The position numbers and the translations under genes are program-made. A stretch of DNA of 64,000 nucleotides from Monosporascus cannonballus (Eukaryota; Ascomycota; Sordariomycetes; Xylariales): NCBI GenBank assembly GCA_004154925.1, contig QJNS01000143.1, positions 140,235 through 204,234 on the forward strand, read 5' to 3'. Below the pieces are notes generated by a model that was not told the DNA's origin, searched no databases, and worked only from the letters and a program-made list of their open reading frames with translations. Shown here in pieces: positions 46,956 to 60,990 of the stretch. Positions within the stretch are counted from its first letter, which is position 1. Each line of letters begins with the position of its first letter.

Positions 46956-49589
46956 TATATTTTATAAAATATATTAATATAAGTTTTATAATTTATTACG
47001 ATACAGATAATAAATATTAATTAAAAATCAAAATATTTTTGTATTTTTTTAAAAAAAATTTTTTAATTATTTTAAGAAATTTATTAATTATTTTTTAAAA
47101 ATATATTTTGCATTTAATTAAATTATTAAATGTTTTTAATATAATTAAATATATAAATATACATAAATATTATAAATAACAAATATAATTCCTAAAAATA
47201 TTTAATTACTAATAAAATAATATTAATTATAAATAATTTAATAACGTTTTTAAAATAAAAATATAATATTTAAAATTTTACGATAAGTTTATTAATTAAA
47301 TAATATAATATGTAAAAAAATTTATATTTATTTTATTTATTTATATAAATTCAAAACTTTAATTACATTATTTTAAATAAAACATTGATAATTATTATTT
47401 TAATTTTATAAAAATCTAAATATTTTAATAAAACTTTATTTAAATTATAATTTAAATAAATTATTAAACTTTTACCTATTTTATTGTAATTAAAATATTT
47501 ACAACTTAATAATTACAATACTGAAAATAAGCTTTAATGATAATTTTATTTATATAAAATTGAAAAAATAATATAATTTATAATTTTAAGAAATAAAATA
47601 TTTTTTAAAAATTTAATTAAAATTTATTACCTAATATTTTTTATTATTTGGGTATTATACTTATATTTACTTAAAAAATATAATTAAATAATTTAAATTA
47701 TAAAATATATTTAACTAAAACTTGAATCATATATTAAATTATAAATAATAAAACAAATTAAAAAAAACTAAATATATATTATACATAAATACGAATTATA
47801 TAAAAGTTTAAATATTTATCAAATTATAAAATAATTATAGTATATTTATTATTTTTTTATATTTATTTTTATTTTTAAAACATATAACCATAATATAATT
47901 TTTAAATTAAATGAAAATTATTCTAAAAGTTTTATAAAAATTATTAATTAAAAGGTTACGTAATAAAAACTTATTACCATAATATTTTCCCAATAATTAA
48001 CAGTTTTTTAAAATTCTTTTATTTTTATCTTATTAAAAATATAAGTACTAAAAAAATAAAATAATTTCAAAATAATTTTAAAATATATAAAATATTTCAT
48101 AATATCGATTTTAAAACATATTTATACTTATATTAAAATGTTAAAAAAGCCTTATATTTTAAAAAGATATAAATTATATAATTAAATAATTTTAAGTTAG
48201 AAATAAATAATTAGATTAAAAATTTAATATAAATATTTAAATATTTAAATATAATATTATTTAATTAATAAATAAAATTATTAAATTAATTAATATTATA
48301 TAACGTAACTAATATATAATAGTAATTATTACGAAAACGTTAAAAAAAATTTTAACGGACATAAATTCCAATTTTCTATTAAATATATATTAATATTTAT
48401 CGTATAAATTAAATAATATAATAATTATTAATGTATTTAATTTAATATTAAAAATATAGCTTAAATTTAAAATTATTTTATTTTTATATTTACAAACAAT
48501 ATAATTAATATATTAATATTAAGATAATTTTACATCAAAATAATTTAAATAATTATAATGAAAAACAAGAATAAATTTTACGTTTATATATAATTAAATA
48601 CGATAATATTATAATTAAAAATAATTATAATATATATTTAGGAAAAAACCTTATTATAAAATATATATAAATAAAAAAATTAAATAAAAATTTAAATTCA
48701 AATATATTAAACCGTGTAAAATCGATAAAAATTTTTTAAAAACATAAGTATTTATTATTGCTTTTATTATAAATTAAATTTTATTTAATTTCTTAAAAAC
48801 TTTTATTAAAATTAATAATTAATATTATTATATTTATTTTAAATAAAATTATATAAAAAAAGGCGAAATTATAAATAAAATAAGAATTATGATATTAAAA
48901 ATTAATTTTATTTAATATTTAACTAAATAAATAAATATTCGAATTTTAGTAATATATAAAGTTTTTATAAAAATTATTAATATTTAACGTTTATTTAAAG
49001 GTTTGTATAAATAATGTTAAAATATTTTATTACGAAATTAAATTATAAAATTAATTAATTAATAACTTTAATACAGAATTAGTTATTCGGTTATATGATT
49101 TACGTTAACTTAATTATTATAATATTTAATAATTTTATGTTTTCGTTTTAAGTTAATATTTACTTTTTAAATTTATTAATTAATTTAAAAATACAATTAA
49201 TTATTTTAATATCTTTAATTAATAAAACCGTATATTATTAATTATATCTTTAAAAACCAAATATAATTTATTTATATTTTTATTATAATTATAAAAAGTT
49301 TAATTTTATAAATATTTTTTATACTTTAAACGTTTTTAAAAATATTTTAAAAAAATTAGTAAAAATCTTAAATTTATCGTAATTTTTATTTTTATTATTA
49401 TAAGTTACAAGAATGTTTATTTATTAAAGAAAATTTAATTAATAATTTAATTTTTAAAAATAAAAATTTTAAAAAGAAAATCAAATAATAATTTAATAAT
49501 TAAAACTTAAAAAACGGTTAAAATAAAATTTTAAACATTTTGGATTTTATTTAAGAATACCTAATATAAATCTAAATAAATATTCGAAT
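46956..49589. other. AT-rich desert between repeat copies C and D
   Basis: No gene is supported. The two flanking repeats C and D have the same orientation, so a 3.2-kb LTR element without recognisable coding capacity is possible, but nothing inside supports it. Confidence 0.4.
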
Positions 49590-49861
49590 CTAAAAACATC
49601 TAGGACAAAATCGGCTTATGTTTTCGAATTTTAAAAAAATATAATAAAAAATTTCGAAAACTTTTTTAATTATAAATATCTGTATTTATTATTTCGTAAT
49701 TTAAATATTATTAGCATTTAATAGTAATTCGTTACGTAAATTACCTTTTTTTGTTATGGAAATTAATTAATTATTTTATTATTTGAAATTTTACGATAAT
49801 TCTTTTAATATAAATTCGTACAAATAAAATTTAATACTTAGTTTATTTTTTAACCGTTATA
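49590..49861 (-). repeat. LTR-like repeat family R, copy D
   Basis: On the reverse strand it starts TATAACGGTTAAAAAATAAA at 49861 and continues with TTGTACGAATTTATATTAAA and TTATCGTAAAATTTC, through GTAACGAATTACTATTAAA. The inner end near 49590 is poorly defined. Strongly RIPed. Confidence 0.55.
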
Positions 49862-50411
49862 TATAATTAAAATAAATTATACCTTAATTTTTAATAACAA
49901 CTAATATTTAAAGTTAAAATTAATAATTAAGTTTTCTTATTTTTATTTTTATATTTCTTTTATTTATATAAAATTAAAATACGTGAAAATAAATAAAGTA
50001 ATTAATATTTTTAATAACAATTATAATAAAAACGTTTAAAAACATAAAAAGTATTTATATTTGTTATTTTAATTTTTAATTTATAAATTGTTAATTATAA
50101 ATACGCAAATATTTAATAGCTTTTTATAAAAAAATAAACAAATACGAAAAATATGGTTAAATATCGGCAATTAATCGCCGACTTATTTATTTAAAATAAT
50201 TACAAAATTTTATATATAGGCAAATATTTTAATAATTTAAATACAAATTTATTAATATCTATATTTTTAACATAACTTTTAATTATTTAATTATTATTTA
50301 ATTTATATATTTATTTTTTATATTTTTAAGGAAATATTTTATTTAAATATTATATAAATAAATAATATGTATAAATAAATTATATATATTTAATAATATT
50401 TTTATTATTTA

Positions 50412-50700
50412 TATAACGGTTAAAAAGTTAAACCAATAATTAAACCTTAGTTGTACGGGTTTATGTTAACAGAAATATTATAAGAAATTAAATAATAAAT
50501 ATATTAATGTATTACGTTTCGTAATACCAAGGATATCTTAGATAATAAATTATTATTATAAACTAAAGTTATTTAAATTATGGAAATAATAAACGTATAT
50601 ATTTTTTTAGCTTAATTACTTTTAATTACGTAATTAGTAATAATTATAAACTTTTAAAATTACCTTTAATTATTGATAATCACTGGTTTAATATTAATTA
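50412..50700 (+). repeat. LTR-like repeat family R, copy E
   Basis: Starts TATAACGGTTAAAAAGTTAA. It continues with TTGTACGGGTTTATGTTAAC, ATTACGTTTCGTAATACCAA and a TTATGGAAATAATAAACG block. The opposite orientation to nearby copy D makes the pair an inverted arrangement about 550 bp apart. The right end is approximate. Confidence 0.6.
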
Positions 50701-52862
50701 CCGTTACGTAACCCGAAAGGTAATTCGTATAATCTTTATTTAATCGTTTCTTAAGGCCAGAACTTATTAAATTATAATTATTTAATTTTATTTTTTATTA
50801 TTTAATATTAATATTAATAATTATTTTATTAAACAAAAGTAAAAAAGTTTACCGTTTAAAATAAAAAACATAAATTACAATTTCGTTATAAAATTTTTAA
50901 AAATATAAATTTTATTATCAATATTATTTTACAAATTTAAAATCGCGATAATTTTTCTTAAACCGATATTATTTTTAATTTATTAAACCTAATGTTCATT
51001 AAAAAATAATTAATTTTAAAAAAAATCACAACTTTAATAAGTTAATTTTTTTTCTAGCTTTAAATTATTACATTATAACAAATTTATTATTTATATAATG
51101 TATCGCGTTATATATCTAAATTAATAAAGTATTTAATTTTATTTAACGCTTAAAATTTTAAATTTTTTTAAATCAAATATCAAATTATAAAAATATTTTA
51201 TATAAATTTAATTTAAACCTATATTTAATTTAATTTTAATTAAGGTATAATTATTAAATGCGATATTTTAAAAAACGATATTTATAATTTCGAAAACCTA
51301 AAACTTTTTACAATATTATATTTAATTATTAAAAGTATTAATTTTTTTTAAATATTAAATTAAATTTAAAAAATTCTAAATTTTTTTTAAATAATATATA
51401 TGATTAATCTTTATCAATAAACGTTATATTTCTTTTTAAAACAAACGACTTTTTATTAATTTATTAATAATTTATATTTATTTAAATAATACTAAAATAT
51501 AAATTAAAACCATTTCAAGACAAATATATTAAAAATAAAATTAATAATATTTCGATTAATATATAAAAAAATATATTAAATATTTCTAAAAAACTTTTAA
51601 TTATTATAAAACTTTTATTATATTTAATTTATATAATATTATAACTTTAATAATAATATTATTATTATTTATATATTTATATATTTTCTTATTATTAATT
51701 TTTATTTATTTTAATTAGATATACTTTTTATATTATATTTTATATTATATTTTGTTTTAAAATAATAAATAATCGAAATAATAAAGTTTTAATAATAAAT
51801 AATAAATTTATGTAAAAAATATATCTTATTAACGTAAATTATCATTAAATAATAAAAGATTTTCAAATAAGTTTTTAATATTTTTAAATTTATACGATAA
51901 TATAATTATATTTTAATTATTTTATAAAAATATATAAATATATTTATATAATATTATTAATAAAACCGAATAAAATATTAAAATTTAAAATATTTTATAA
52001 TAAATACTTTTAATTATTATTTTAATTAAATTAAATATATTTGTAAAATATTATATAAAACGTTTTATATAATTCTTAATAAAATAATATAATAATTAAC
52101 AGATTTAATAAATTATTAAATTTTAATTATACGAATTTAAATTAGTTAAATACCGTAAAAATTGAAATAAAAAATATTTTAATTATATTTCGTAATAATA
52201 ATAATATTTAAAATTTTGAAAATATATTATAAATTAAGATTTTTTAAATAATAAATAAAATAAATATATATATTTAATTAAATTTATTAACTTATTACCA
52301 ATAAATTAATAATTTATTACGTAATTTAACCCACTTAATTATTTAGCAATTTTTAATTCTATTAAGTCGTATTTCGAAACGTTATTTCGATAAAATAAAA
52401 TAACATTATATTTTAATTAATGTAATTAAAGTAAAAAAATTAAAAATTATCTTATAATTTTATTATTTTTACAAAATCTTTTTAATTAAATAATAAAAAG
52501 AAATTCCGCATTTTGAAAAATATATACGTTATAATTTATTATATAATAAAATAAACGTTTTTATTTTTATAATTAATTATTATATTCTAAAAATTTATTA
52601 TGTAAAACAAAAAAATTAATTATTAAAAATATTTTATTTTATTTTTTTGATCGATTATTTTATATATTTTGTTAACGGCGGTAATATTAAATATAAAATA
52701 TTAAATTTATTAATTTCGTTTTTTAATTTTCAACGAACTTAATAACTTTAAATATTATAAAACAAAAACGGTATGTTATAATGCCAAATAGCACCTTATA
52801 AATATATCAAGTAGAATAAGGCGGTCAAAGCTTAACTTAATAACGTTCCACTTTTAATAATA
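50701..52862. other. AT-rich desert
   Basis: No gene is supported. It is one of the most AT-rich stretches of the window, with very few CpG. Confidence 0.5.
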
Positions 52863-52864
52863 TA

Positions 52865-54728
52865 ATGTCCCACACAAGTAAGCGCCATACACAAACAAGC
52901 GTAACACTTTTTGGCACCTCACAATAATAAATGCAAATAATTTAATAACATATCGTATTAATTAAAATTAATTGCATTTTTTTTCGCTAAACGTATTTAT
53001 AACTTTTTTATAAATATGCGTATTATGCCCGGGCTTATTACAAATGCCATATTTCCGTTTCTTAGTTTTAACCCTTTTGCGATAACCCCCTCCAATTATT
53101 ATTGGCTGCATTTTTTCACCACCTTTTTTTTAAGCCAAAAAAGCTTATCCCTTTTATATAATAAGTATTTTTCCTTTTTAAAAACGTTTATTTTTAATCC
53201 TTCGACGTTTATTTAAAATATAATTCGTTTCGTATAATTCGGCGGTTTTTTCCCGAAAAAAAATAATTTCGTACAAAAGTAATAAGTTATTTTTCGTTAA
53301 AAAATTAGCCCATTCCATTATTTTTGTTGGTAAGCTACTTTAATAATTTCTAATCCTTTTTTATAAATAACGTCTTTATTTTATTATTTTTTGAATATTT
53401 TTAGGGGTTTTTGCGGGCGGGGAAACAGAATCGGCGGAGGTAAATGGCAAAACCGTTAATATAGGTATAATTAAAGGAATATCTAATTTGGAAAGGACGT
53501 TATTAATATTAAATAAAATAAAATTAATTTTTGTAAATCCGGATTTAATATTATTAAACGTTATGGCAGCTTAGAATATATTATAAAAGCCGGCGAGAAA
53601 ATTTTCTTTAATAATATGGGTATAATAATATTATATTAAGTTTTTGATATACCGTAAATAAGTACGTTTTAAAACAAAAAAATAAGATATATTAAAAGGT
53701 TAAAACCGATACGAAAAATATACAGATATATAAAGCGTAATAATATTATGATTAATGCAATATTTTTAGAATTTTATCGAATAATAATTTTCGTAACCGT
53801 CGAAAATAAGGAAATATTTTTAACTTTTCGTACGCGTCTGAATATATTTATCAAAATATTAAATCTATTTTAAACCTAATTTATTTATTATTTAGTTATT
53901 ATTATTTAATGCAATTTTTTAATCGGTTGGTAATAAATTATTATAATACTAAAACCCAAAATAATTTTTCCCCGCCATAATAATAAATAGCAATATAACT
54001 TAACTTTAAGAATTAACAGTTTAAATAATTATAACCTATTTTTTATTCCTTTATTACGCTTATTTAGGTTTTTTACGTTTTTCGGTATTAGTAATTATTA
54101 TGCCCGTTATTATAAAAAGCTTTATTAAAAATTTAATTTCGTCGAAATTATAAATATCTTTTTTGCGATACCGTATTTTGTAATTATAGCCCAAATAAAT
54201 TCGAATTATTTATAAAATATTTCTGGATTTTTGCATAAAATCCTTTAATAATTAATTTTCCGATTTAAACGTATTTGGAATTTTGTTTGCTATTTAACAA
54301 AATTTAACGCCCAGTTAATTCCGATATATTCCGTAACGTATTAAATAAGTAATATATTAGCCATATTTTTAACGTACTAAAGCCGGATAAGAAACGTTTA
54401 CGTATTTAAGTTAAGGATTTGGTTAATAATCGATTTTTCTTCGGTCGCCGTCAATTTCTGCAAAAAAGGAATAATATCGGTTTGGGCGCATTTACCTTTA
54501 GAACGGTATGCTAAAGTAAAAAATAAAACTTCATAAATAGAATTAAGCTTTTTGTAATTAAGTTTTGGGTTTCGTTTTTTAGCTTAAATAACTAAGTTTA
54601 TTTTCGCTTTTTTTATAAGACGTTCCATAATGTTAATATTAAGAAATAGATAATTAAAGATAAATAATTGAAATATGTTAAAAAAGTGTTGCGCTTACTT
54701 ATGTATGGTGCTCATTTGTGTGGGACGT
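52865..54728 (-). mobile_element. Fot1/pogo-like DNA transposon, copy 3
   Basis: 1864 bp between TA target duplications (52863-52864 and 54729-54730). The inverted repeats begin ATGTCCCACACAAGTAAGCG on the left and, inverted, ACGTCCCACACAAATGAGCA on the right, again with two GTAAGCGC-type words 17 nt apart before AACACTTTTT. The orientation is opposite to copy 2. The body aligns with copies 1 and 2. Confidence 0.88.
52968..54628 (-). pseudogene. Fot1/pogo-like transposase, RIP-degraded (copy 3)
   Basis: The ATG is at 54628, at the same place as in the other copies, and the stop-equivalent is at 52968. On the reverse strand the segment around 54150-54210 matches the ITKYGI and IYNF-ET-F region of the DDE domain of copy 2. 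Near 53010-53050 the CCHC knuckle core CNKPGHNT is kept. There are many TAA stops. The 66-codon plus-strand frame inside it is only an antisense shadow. Confidence 0.75.
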
Positions 54729-54730
54729 TA

Positions 54731-56540
54731 ATAGCTAAACTTTTATTTTTCTATGCCGTAATACGGTAATATAAATTCAGATATTTGAAAATATAAACAT
54801 TATTAATTAAAATTATATTAATTTGTAAATACCGTCTTTACAAAACGTTAATTAAAATGTAATTTTTAATTTCATTTTTTTAATTGAAAGTCTTTAATAA
54901 ACGATAAGTATTTATAAGATTTAGAGTAAATTTTTAAATATTTTGAAAATTTAAATCATTTTTTTATTTAATTAGATTTTAAGTAATGTCTTTTAATATA
55001 TCGAAGTTTTTTTATTATATATATAATTTTATTTTTTACTTTTATATTATTTTATTTTAAACAAATTTTAATAATACTTTTTATTAAATTTAACAAAAAT
55101 TATATATAACTTAATAAATTTAGTTTTTTATAAAATCTTTAATTAAATATTGTTGTTTAAAAATATTCTCAAGTATGTTATATTAATTAATATATTTAAA
55201 ATCAAATTTATTATTAGGTTTTTAAATTGAATAATTTATAACGAAAAAAATTATTTCGATTTTCTTTTAAAAAATAATTATGTTTTATTTTTAAATTATA
55301 ATAATTTTGTATTTAAATATATATAAATTTTAATATTTCATATTTTATTTCCTTTTAAATATAAATATTACTTTAATATTAATATATTAATGATATATTT
55401 TTAATATATATTAAATATAAAATCAAAATTAATAAAATATCGATTTAATTATAATTCTTTTTCGAAAAAGGTTTTATATAATAATTTGGAAATATTAATA
55501 ATATATATAAAATATTTATGTTATTTCTTTTATACTTATATATTATTATTAATATAATAAATAAATAAAATTTTTAAATTTAATAGTAATATTAAAAATA
55601 TTATTAAAAATTATATTTCTTATGAGATTTTTAAATAATATAAACTTAAGAATATAACCTTTAATAATTACGTTTTATATTTTTTTAAAAAAATAATAAT
55701 AATTACAAAATTTTATTATATTTACGGTATTTTATTTTACATTTATAATAAACGTTATATTCTTATTATATGTTTTAAATTAATAATTTTATTTTAAAAA
55801 ATTAAAAAATATATTAAAGTTAATATAAAAGTTTTTTTAGATAATAAATAATTATAAATTAAAATAAGGTAAATTTTAACTAGTTATAAATCAAATTCCA
55901 AAAAATAAATATATTAAATTATGTCCATTTAATATTTTCTATTAATTATTAAATAATGGATTTATATTAATAAACAAATCGGAAAATAATAGGTAGCTAA
56001 ACAATTATTAACCTTATTTTAATAAGGGTTATATTTTCATAATTTTATAAATTTGTATATATTTGTATAATTAATATTTATATTTATATTACATTACATA
56101 TATTCGAAATTATTTAAAATCTTATAATCTATTTAATATTTTTTATGTTAATAAAATATAATAATATATTAATTATGTTAATATGCGTTATATATTATAA
56201 TTTACAATATTATAATTTATTACGAATATAAATATTATTTTATTATAACAAATCTATTTTATATTTATATAAAAATATAAATAATATTTAAAAACCATTT
56301 TTTTTACAGATAACAATAAAACGAAAAATAAATTTATATTTTATTTATTAAAACTATTTAAAAAATCTTTCTTGAAATATAAAATAATATAATTATTTAT
56401 TAATTAAAAATTAAATTAATAATTAAAAAACGAAAAACTATATGAATACTATTTAAATAAAAAACCGATTTATTATATATTTTAATTTCTTAAAATAAAT
56501 ATATTTTCGATTTATATAATTTATATAATTTAAGTAAATT
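54731..56540. other. AT-rich desert
   Basis: No feature is supported after the third Fot1-like copy. Confidence 0.5.
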
Positions 56541-57624
56541 ACTTAAATTATTTAAATCATTTTAAAAAGTTAAATTTCCCTATTCGGAATTTAACCGTAA
56601 TAAATTTACGTTAATCTTTAATAATTGGTTTTTTCGAAATAATAACTTCTATTTTTATAATATTATTTTTTTTAAAATTTTCATCCCAAAAATAAATACG
56701 GTAAATAGCTATTTTATTTATTTAAAAAAAATTTCGTAAACATTTAATTAATTTTATTATAATTAACCGCATTTAAAAAAACCTTTATTAAATTAACGCG
56801 AATTCTGTAATAATCGCGCAGATTTATTAAAACGTTTAATTCCAAAGTTATTTTTTATTTAAATAATATTCGTTTTAAAAAACCCGATTACTTTTATTTA
56901 ATTAACATTTTAAGCTATAATTATTATACCGGTTATTAACGCTTAACTTATAACGTATTAAATATAAATTCGTTAATTAAAATCGGAAAAAAACGAATAC
57001 GTTTGCAAAAAAAATATCGCGAAATAAAAAATACTTTAATAATATACTAAAAGATTGCAAAAAAAAAAACGAGAAAACTTATTAGCCAGTTTAAACGTGT
57101 TCGGTTTTAATAAGATTTTTTCGAAAAAAAAACTATTGCAATCTTAAAGGAAAAATATAAACTGGATTAATTAAAAAAATAAGAAATATTAAAAAAAACT
57201 ATCGTGACGTAAAAACAAAATAAATATAATTAATTTCAGAAATAATCGTTATAACGGAAACTTTTTTTCGATTAAAACCTTGCAAATTTAGATTTAAATA
57301 TGGAATTATTATTACCTGCGATCTTAGCCGTATTAAAAATGATCGATTAAGATTTTAACGATAAAATATCTTAATTAAGTCTATCGTATTCGTTAAATAA
57401 TTAAGCAGTTCTCAAATATTATTTTAATATAATTATTTTTTTTTACTTTATTAAGTATTAAACTTTGTGTTTAACCATTTTAAAATCTAATATTTATTCG
57501 ACTTTATATTTATTAAAAGTTTTTTAAGTTTTAAAATTATTTCTAACGAGGTATTTTTAAGTATTAGTTCTAGTAAAAAAACATAAAAAACGAAATATAT
57601 CTTTATATTTTTAAGTAATAATAA
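56541..57624 (+). pseudogene. RIP-degraded coding-like region, coiled-coil rich
   Basis: CpG-retaining RIPed DNA. Around 56990-57230 the plus strand reads, with TAA taken as Gln, as a long Lys/Glu/Gln-rich helix with RLQKKYREIKNTLI and KEKYKLD. The pattern recalls the charged C-terminal part of some DUF3435 proteins, but the match is weak and I do not assign it. The DUF3435 remnant at 5828-6357 covers a different part of that family, so the two cannot be compared directly. Confidence 0.3.
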
Positions 57625-57811
57625 TGTTATAGAATTAAGGTATTTATATTAGTTATCAAACTTTTAATATCTCGGAAAAACTTTATTTCGGCGTATTTAT
57701 AATATATAAAAAGCCTTTTAATTATTATTCGTTAAAACTTAATTCTAATTAAATAATTATTATTTCCCATATTTTATATTATTTTATTCTTTAATTAACT
57801 TAATTATTATA
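57625..57811 (+). repeat. RIPed copy of the solo LTR at 5502-5689
   Basis: 187 bp starting TGTTATAG and ending TTATTATA, aligned end to end with the 188-bp unmutated copy. For example GCTTAATTCTAGTCAGACAA there is ACTTAATTCTAATTAAATAA here. Almost every difference is C-to-T or G-to-A, and the CGG of TTCCGGCG is kept. The flanking 5-mers do not match, so the original duplication has been lost or this is one LTR of a larger relic. Confidence 0.75.
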
Positions 57812-59999
57812 ATTATATACCCGGTATTTTAATTATATAAGATAATTACGATTAAATTAATTACAATTTATTTTATATTAATTTATAACCTTATTTTTAT
57901 TAATATGTTAAATAATTCTATATTTAAAAATAAAATTTTTAAAAATTATTTTAATTATATTATATAATAATTTGCTTTATATTATAATATTTTTTTGCGC
58001 GGCATTTAATACCTTATTAAATTAAATACTTTTAACGTTAATTTTTTTAAAAATATCCGGACGATCTTAATATTCGAATAATATATTGCCGATATTAACA
58101 TCTGAACCAAAGTCAAATATTAGACAAATCTTACTAAATAAGAAATTTTCAAATAAGGTAATATTATTTTATAAGCTTTTAAAAATCGAAAAATAAATAA
58201 TGTCAAAAACAATTACGAAATAAATTTTAAACGTTTTATTATAAATTATTAAAAATAGGCCTAGTAAATTTTTAAAATTAAAATAAAATATGTTAATATG
58301 TAAGTTTAAATTAACGTAATAATAAAAAATTAAAATTTTTATAACCGCCCCAATTATTTTAATAATTTAAGAAATAATTATAATTTAAAATTTGTTCAAA
58401 AAATTAAGGAATTAGTTTATATTTTTAAACTTAAATATTATTATTATAATATACGAAAAATATCGCAAAATTTTACGTTTTATTAAAATCGGCCGTATAA
58501 AACTTAATTAATAATATCAGATTTGGTTTTCCGTTTATAATTAAGCTAAAACGTTTAACCTTTAAAAAATTAATAAAATATTTGTTATAAAGGATTTTTT
58601 AAATATTTTAATAAAATATTTAATTTTCAGTTAAATATAACGCAAATTTATCGAATTAGTTAGAAAATTATTTTTTAAAAAAACTTATTAAAATTATTTA
58701 AAAATTTTATAATTAGTTTTCGGCCTTATAATATAAAAATAAATTAAGGGCTAAAATTAAAATCTTTAAAATATTTATAACCTTAAGTACTAAATTATTT
58801 TTTAAAATAAACATAATATTATTACTTCATTTCGTTTTTTTTCTATTTAAGGTATTAAATAAAAACATTAATAATATCTATATCTTTTTATATTAAATAA
58901 TAGATATTTGTAAAAGCTCGGCGAATGCGTTACACTTTATTACGCAATTTCGGGGGTAAATATTTTCAAAATCTGTTAAATTAATTTTATAAAATAGAAA
59001 AAAAATCCAGGTTAAATTTTTAAATTAAATTAATAAAAAGATTTCCGTTTTAAATTTTTTAAATTTATTAAATAAAAAAAGCTTAAAAAATTAAAAAATT
59101 ATCATCTAATAATAATATTTAATTCGGCAATATTATTATAAGGTTATTCGATTTCCAAATCTTTATTATTTTTAATTTTAAATTAATAAGGATTTATATT
59201 ATTATTTATTTCCGCAAATATTTTTTAATATTATTTATCTTAATTAATAATTATAAAATAAGGTATTTAATGAAAAAATCAAAATTTATTTATTTTTTGC
59301 ATTTTCGTACTTAATTTTATAAGATAAATAATAAAGGCGGAAATTTTATTATTCTCGATTAACGGTATTAAGTAATAAATAATTACAAAATCGTTATTCG
59401 AAATTAATAAAAAGTTAAAATATAATTTTATTTTTAAAAATATAATAATAATAAAAGGTTTTTAAGTTAATATTATTTCGAAAACTTTATTATATAAAGT
59501 TAAAATTTGGTATTACGAAATAACTTATTTTCTTAAAAGAAATAAAATTAATAATAATATTATTTATATAAAATGTATTGGTATTTATAATTTAATTTTT
59601 TTAAAAATAAATTATGATTTTATTATATAAATAACTTACCTATAATTTCGTAAAGCCCGGCAAATAGTTTAATATTTTTAATAATTAATAAAAAAAAAAC
59701 ATCAAAATATAAAAATAATCCCGGAATAATTTATGCCCTTATATAAGAACAAAAAATTTTGAGTAGCTTAAATTTAGGTATTTAAAATTTATAATATTAA
59801 GATTATTCGTTAAAAAAATTAAAAAAATTATCATTAATAACATTTTACGCCTAAAATATAAAATTTATATTCGTACGTACATTCTTTAAGTAATTTCGAA
59901 CCCTAAATTACAAAGTTAAATTTTTAAATTATTTTATAATTAATTATAACTTTGAATAACTTTTATTAATTAAAAGTAAATATAATAAGAACTTTTTTA
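57812..59999 (+). other. RIPed coding-like DNA, family unknown
   Basis: CpG-retaining AT-rich sequence. Stretches such as 58080-58330 and 58430-58510 read as helical, basic protein if TAA is taken as Gln. No motif that names a family was found. Confidence 0.3.
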
Positions 60000-60990
60000 T
60001 TTATTTTATAATCGACAGTTTCTTAAAAAAGCGTTCCGAATTATTAAAAATTTCGAACATTAAGGACGTAAATATTATAAGCTTTTTATTTATAAAATTA
60101 AGTAAAATAATAATATTAAAATAATTTTAATAAACGGATTTACGGAATATCAAAAGTGGTATACCGGAAAAGATATTAAACTGGAAATATTTTTGTTTGC
60201 ATATTAAAAGATTTATAGGAAAAAATAAATAAAAAAGCAAAAAATTAATTTATAAAATTCTTAAAATAATATTAAAAATATTTTTTTGAAAACCTTTAAT
60301 ATAAATTAATAAATGTACTAACGTAATTATATAATATAAACTTAAATTACGTATATAATTTATTAATTCCGAATAAAATATTTATTTATTGTTTAAAATA
60401 ATATTTTTATTAATATAATCCCGTTATTATTAATACGATTACTATAAATCTTAGACCAAATTGGTCTGGGATTTATGTATATGGCGTACGCATATATCCG
60501 TTAAAAAAACGTAAAATAAAAAAAATTTTAAAATATAATTAAAAATTTATATTAGTTATTAAGTAAAATATCGAATTTTAATATTTACCGTATATAAATA
60601 TAGGAATTCCGAAAAATTATTATTACGTATAATATTATATTTAATAAAGAAAATTCTTATTAACCAGGTAAAAAAAAGAAATATTTGTTTCAATTATAAA
60701 TAAAGACATTATAAATAAGTTATATATCCTTAAGCATTTAATTTAAAAAAAATACAATTTTCAAAATATTTAATACGTAAAATAACTTATAAAACAATTA
60801 TAACGTTTTAAAAACTATAAATAATCTCAATCTCGAATATAAAAATTTAATAAATAATTAATTAAAAAATCAAAATTTAAGGGTAAAAGAACTTATAGGC
60901 AAAATTGGATTTATTTGTAAATTTCTAACCATTAAAAATATTTCAGATTTAAAAAGTAAATTTTAAAAAAACGTTTAAAAAATATACATT
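60000..60990 (+). pseudogene. RIP-degraded frame with a CCHC zinc knuckle
   Basis: In one plus-strand frame from about 60440, ISVKKTQNKKNFKI and ILIFTVYKYRNSEKLLLRII lead into a knuckle at 60686-60727. This is Cx2Cx4Hx4C if Tyr (TAT) codons are read as mutated Cys (TGT) or His (CAT); the first Cys is still TGT. It is followed by a basic region. A knuckle of this type occurs in gag proteins of retroelements, LINE first-frame proteins and the C-terminus of some transposases, so the class is open. It is not the Fot1-like family: the surrounding sequence differs. Confidence 0.45.
60446..60474. repeat. 29-nt near-perfect palindrome
   Basis: AAATCTTAGACCAA (60446-60459) and TTGGTCTGGGATTT (60461-60474) are inverted partners around a single A. 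The two mismatches are T opposite G, exactly what RIP leaves in a perfect palindrome. It lies inside the coding-like region and could be the mark of a small insertion. Confidence 0.6.
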
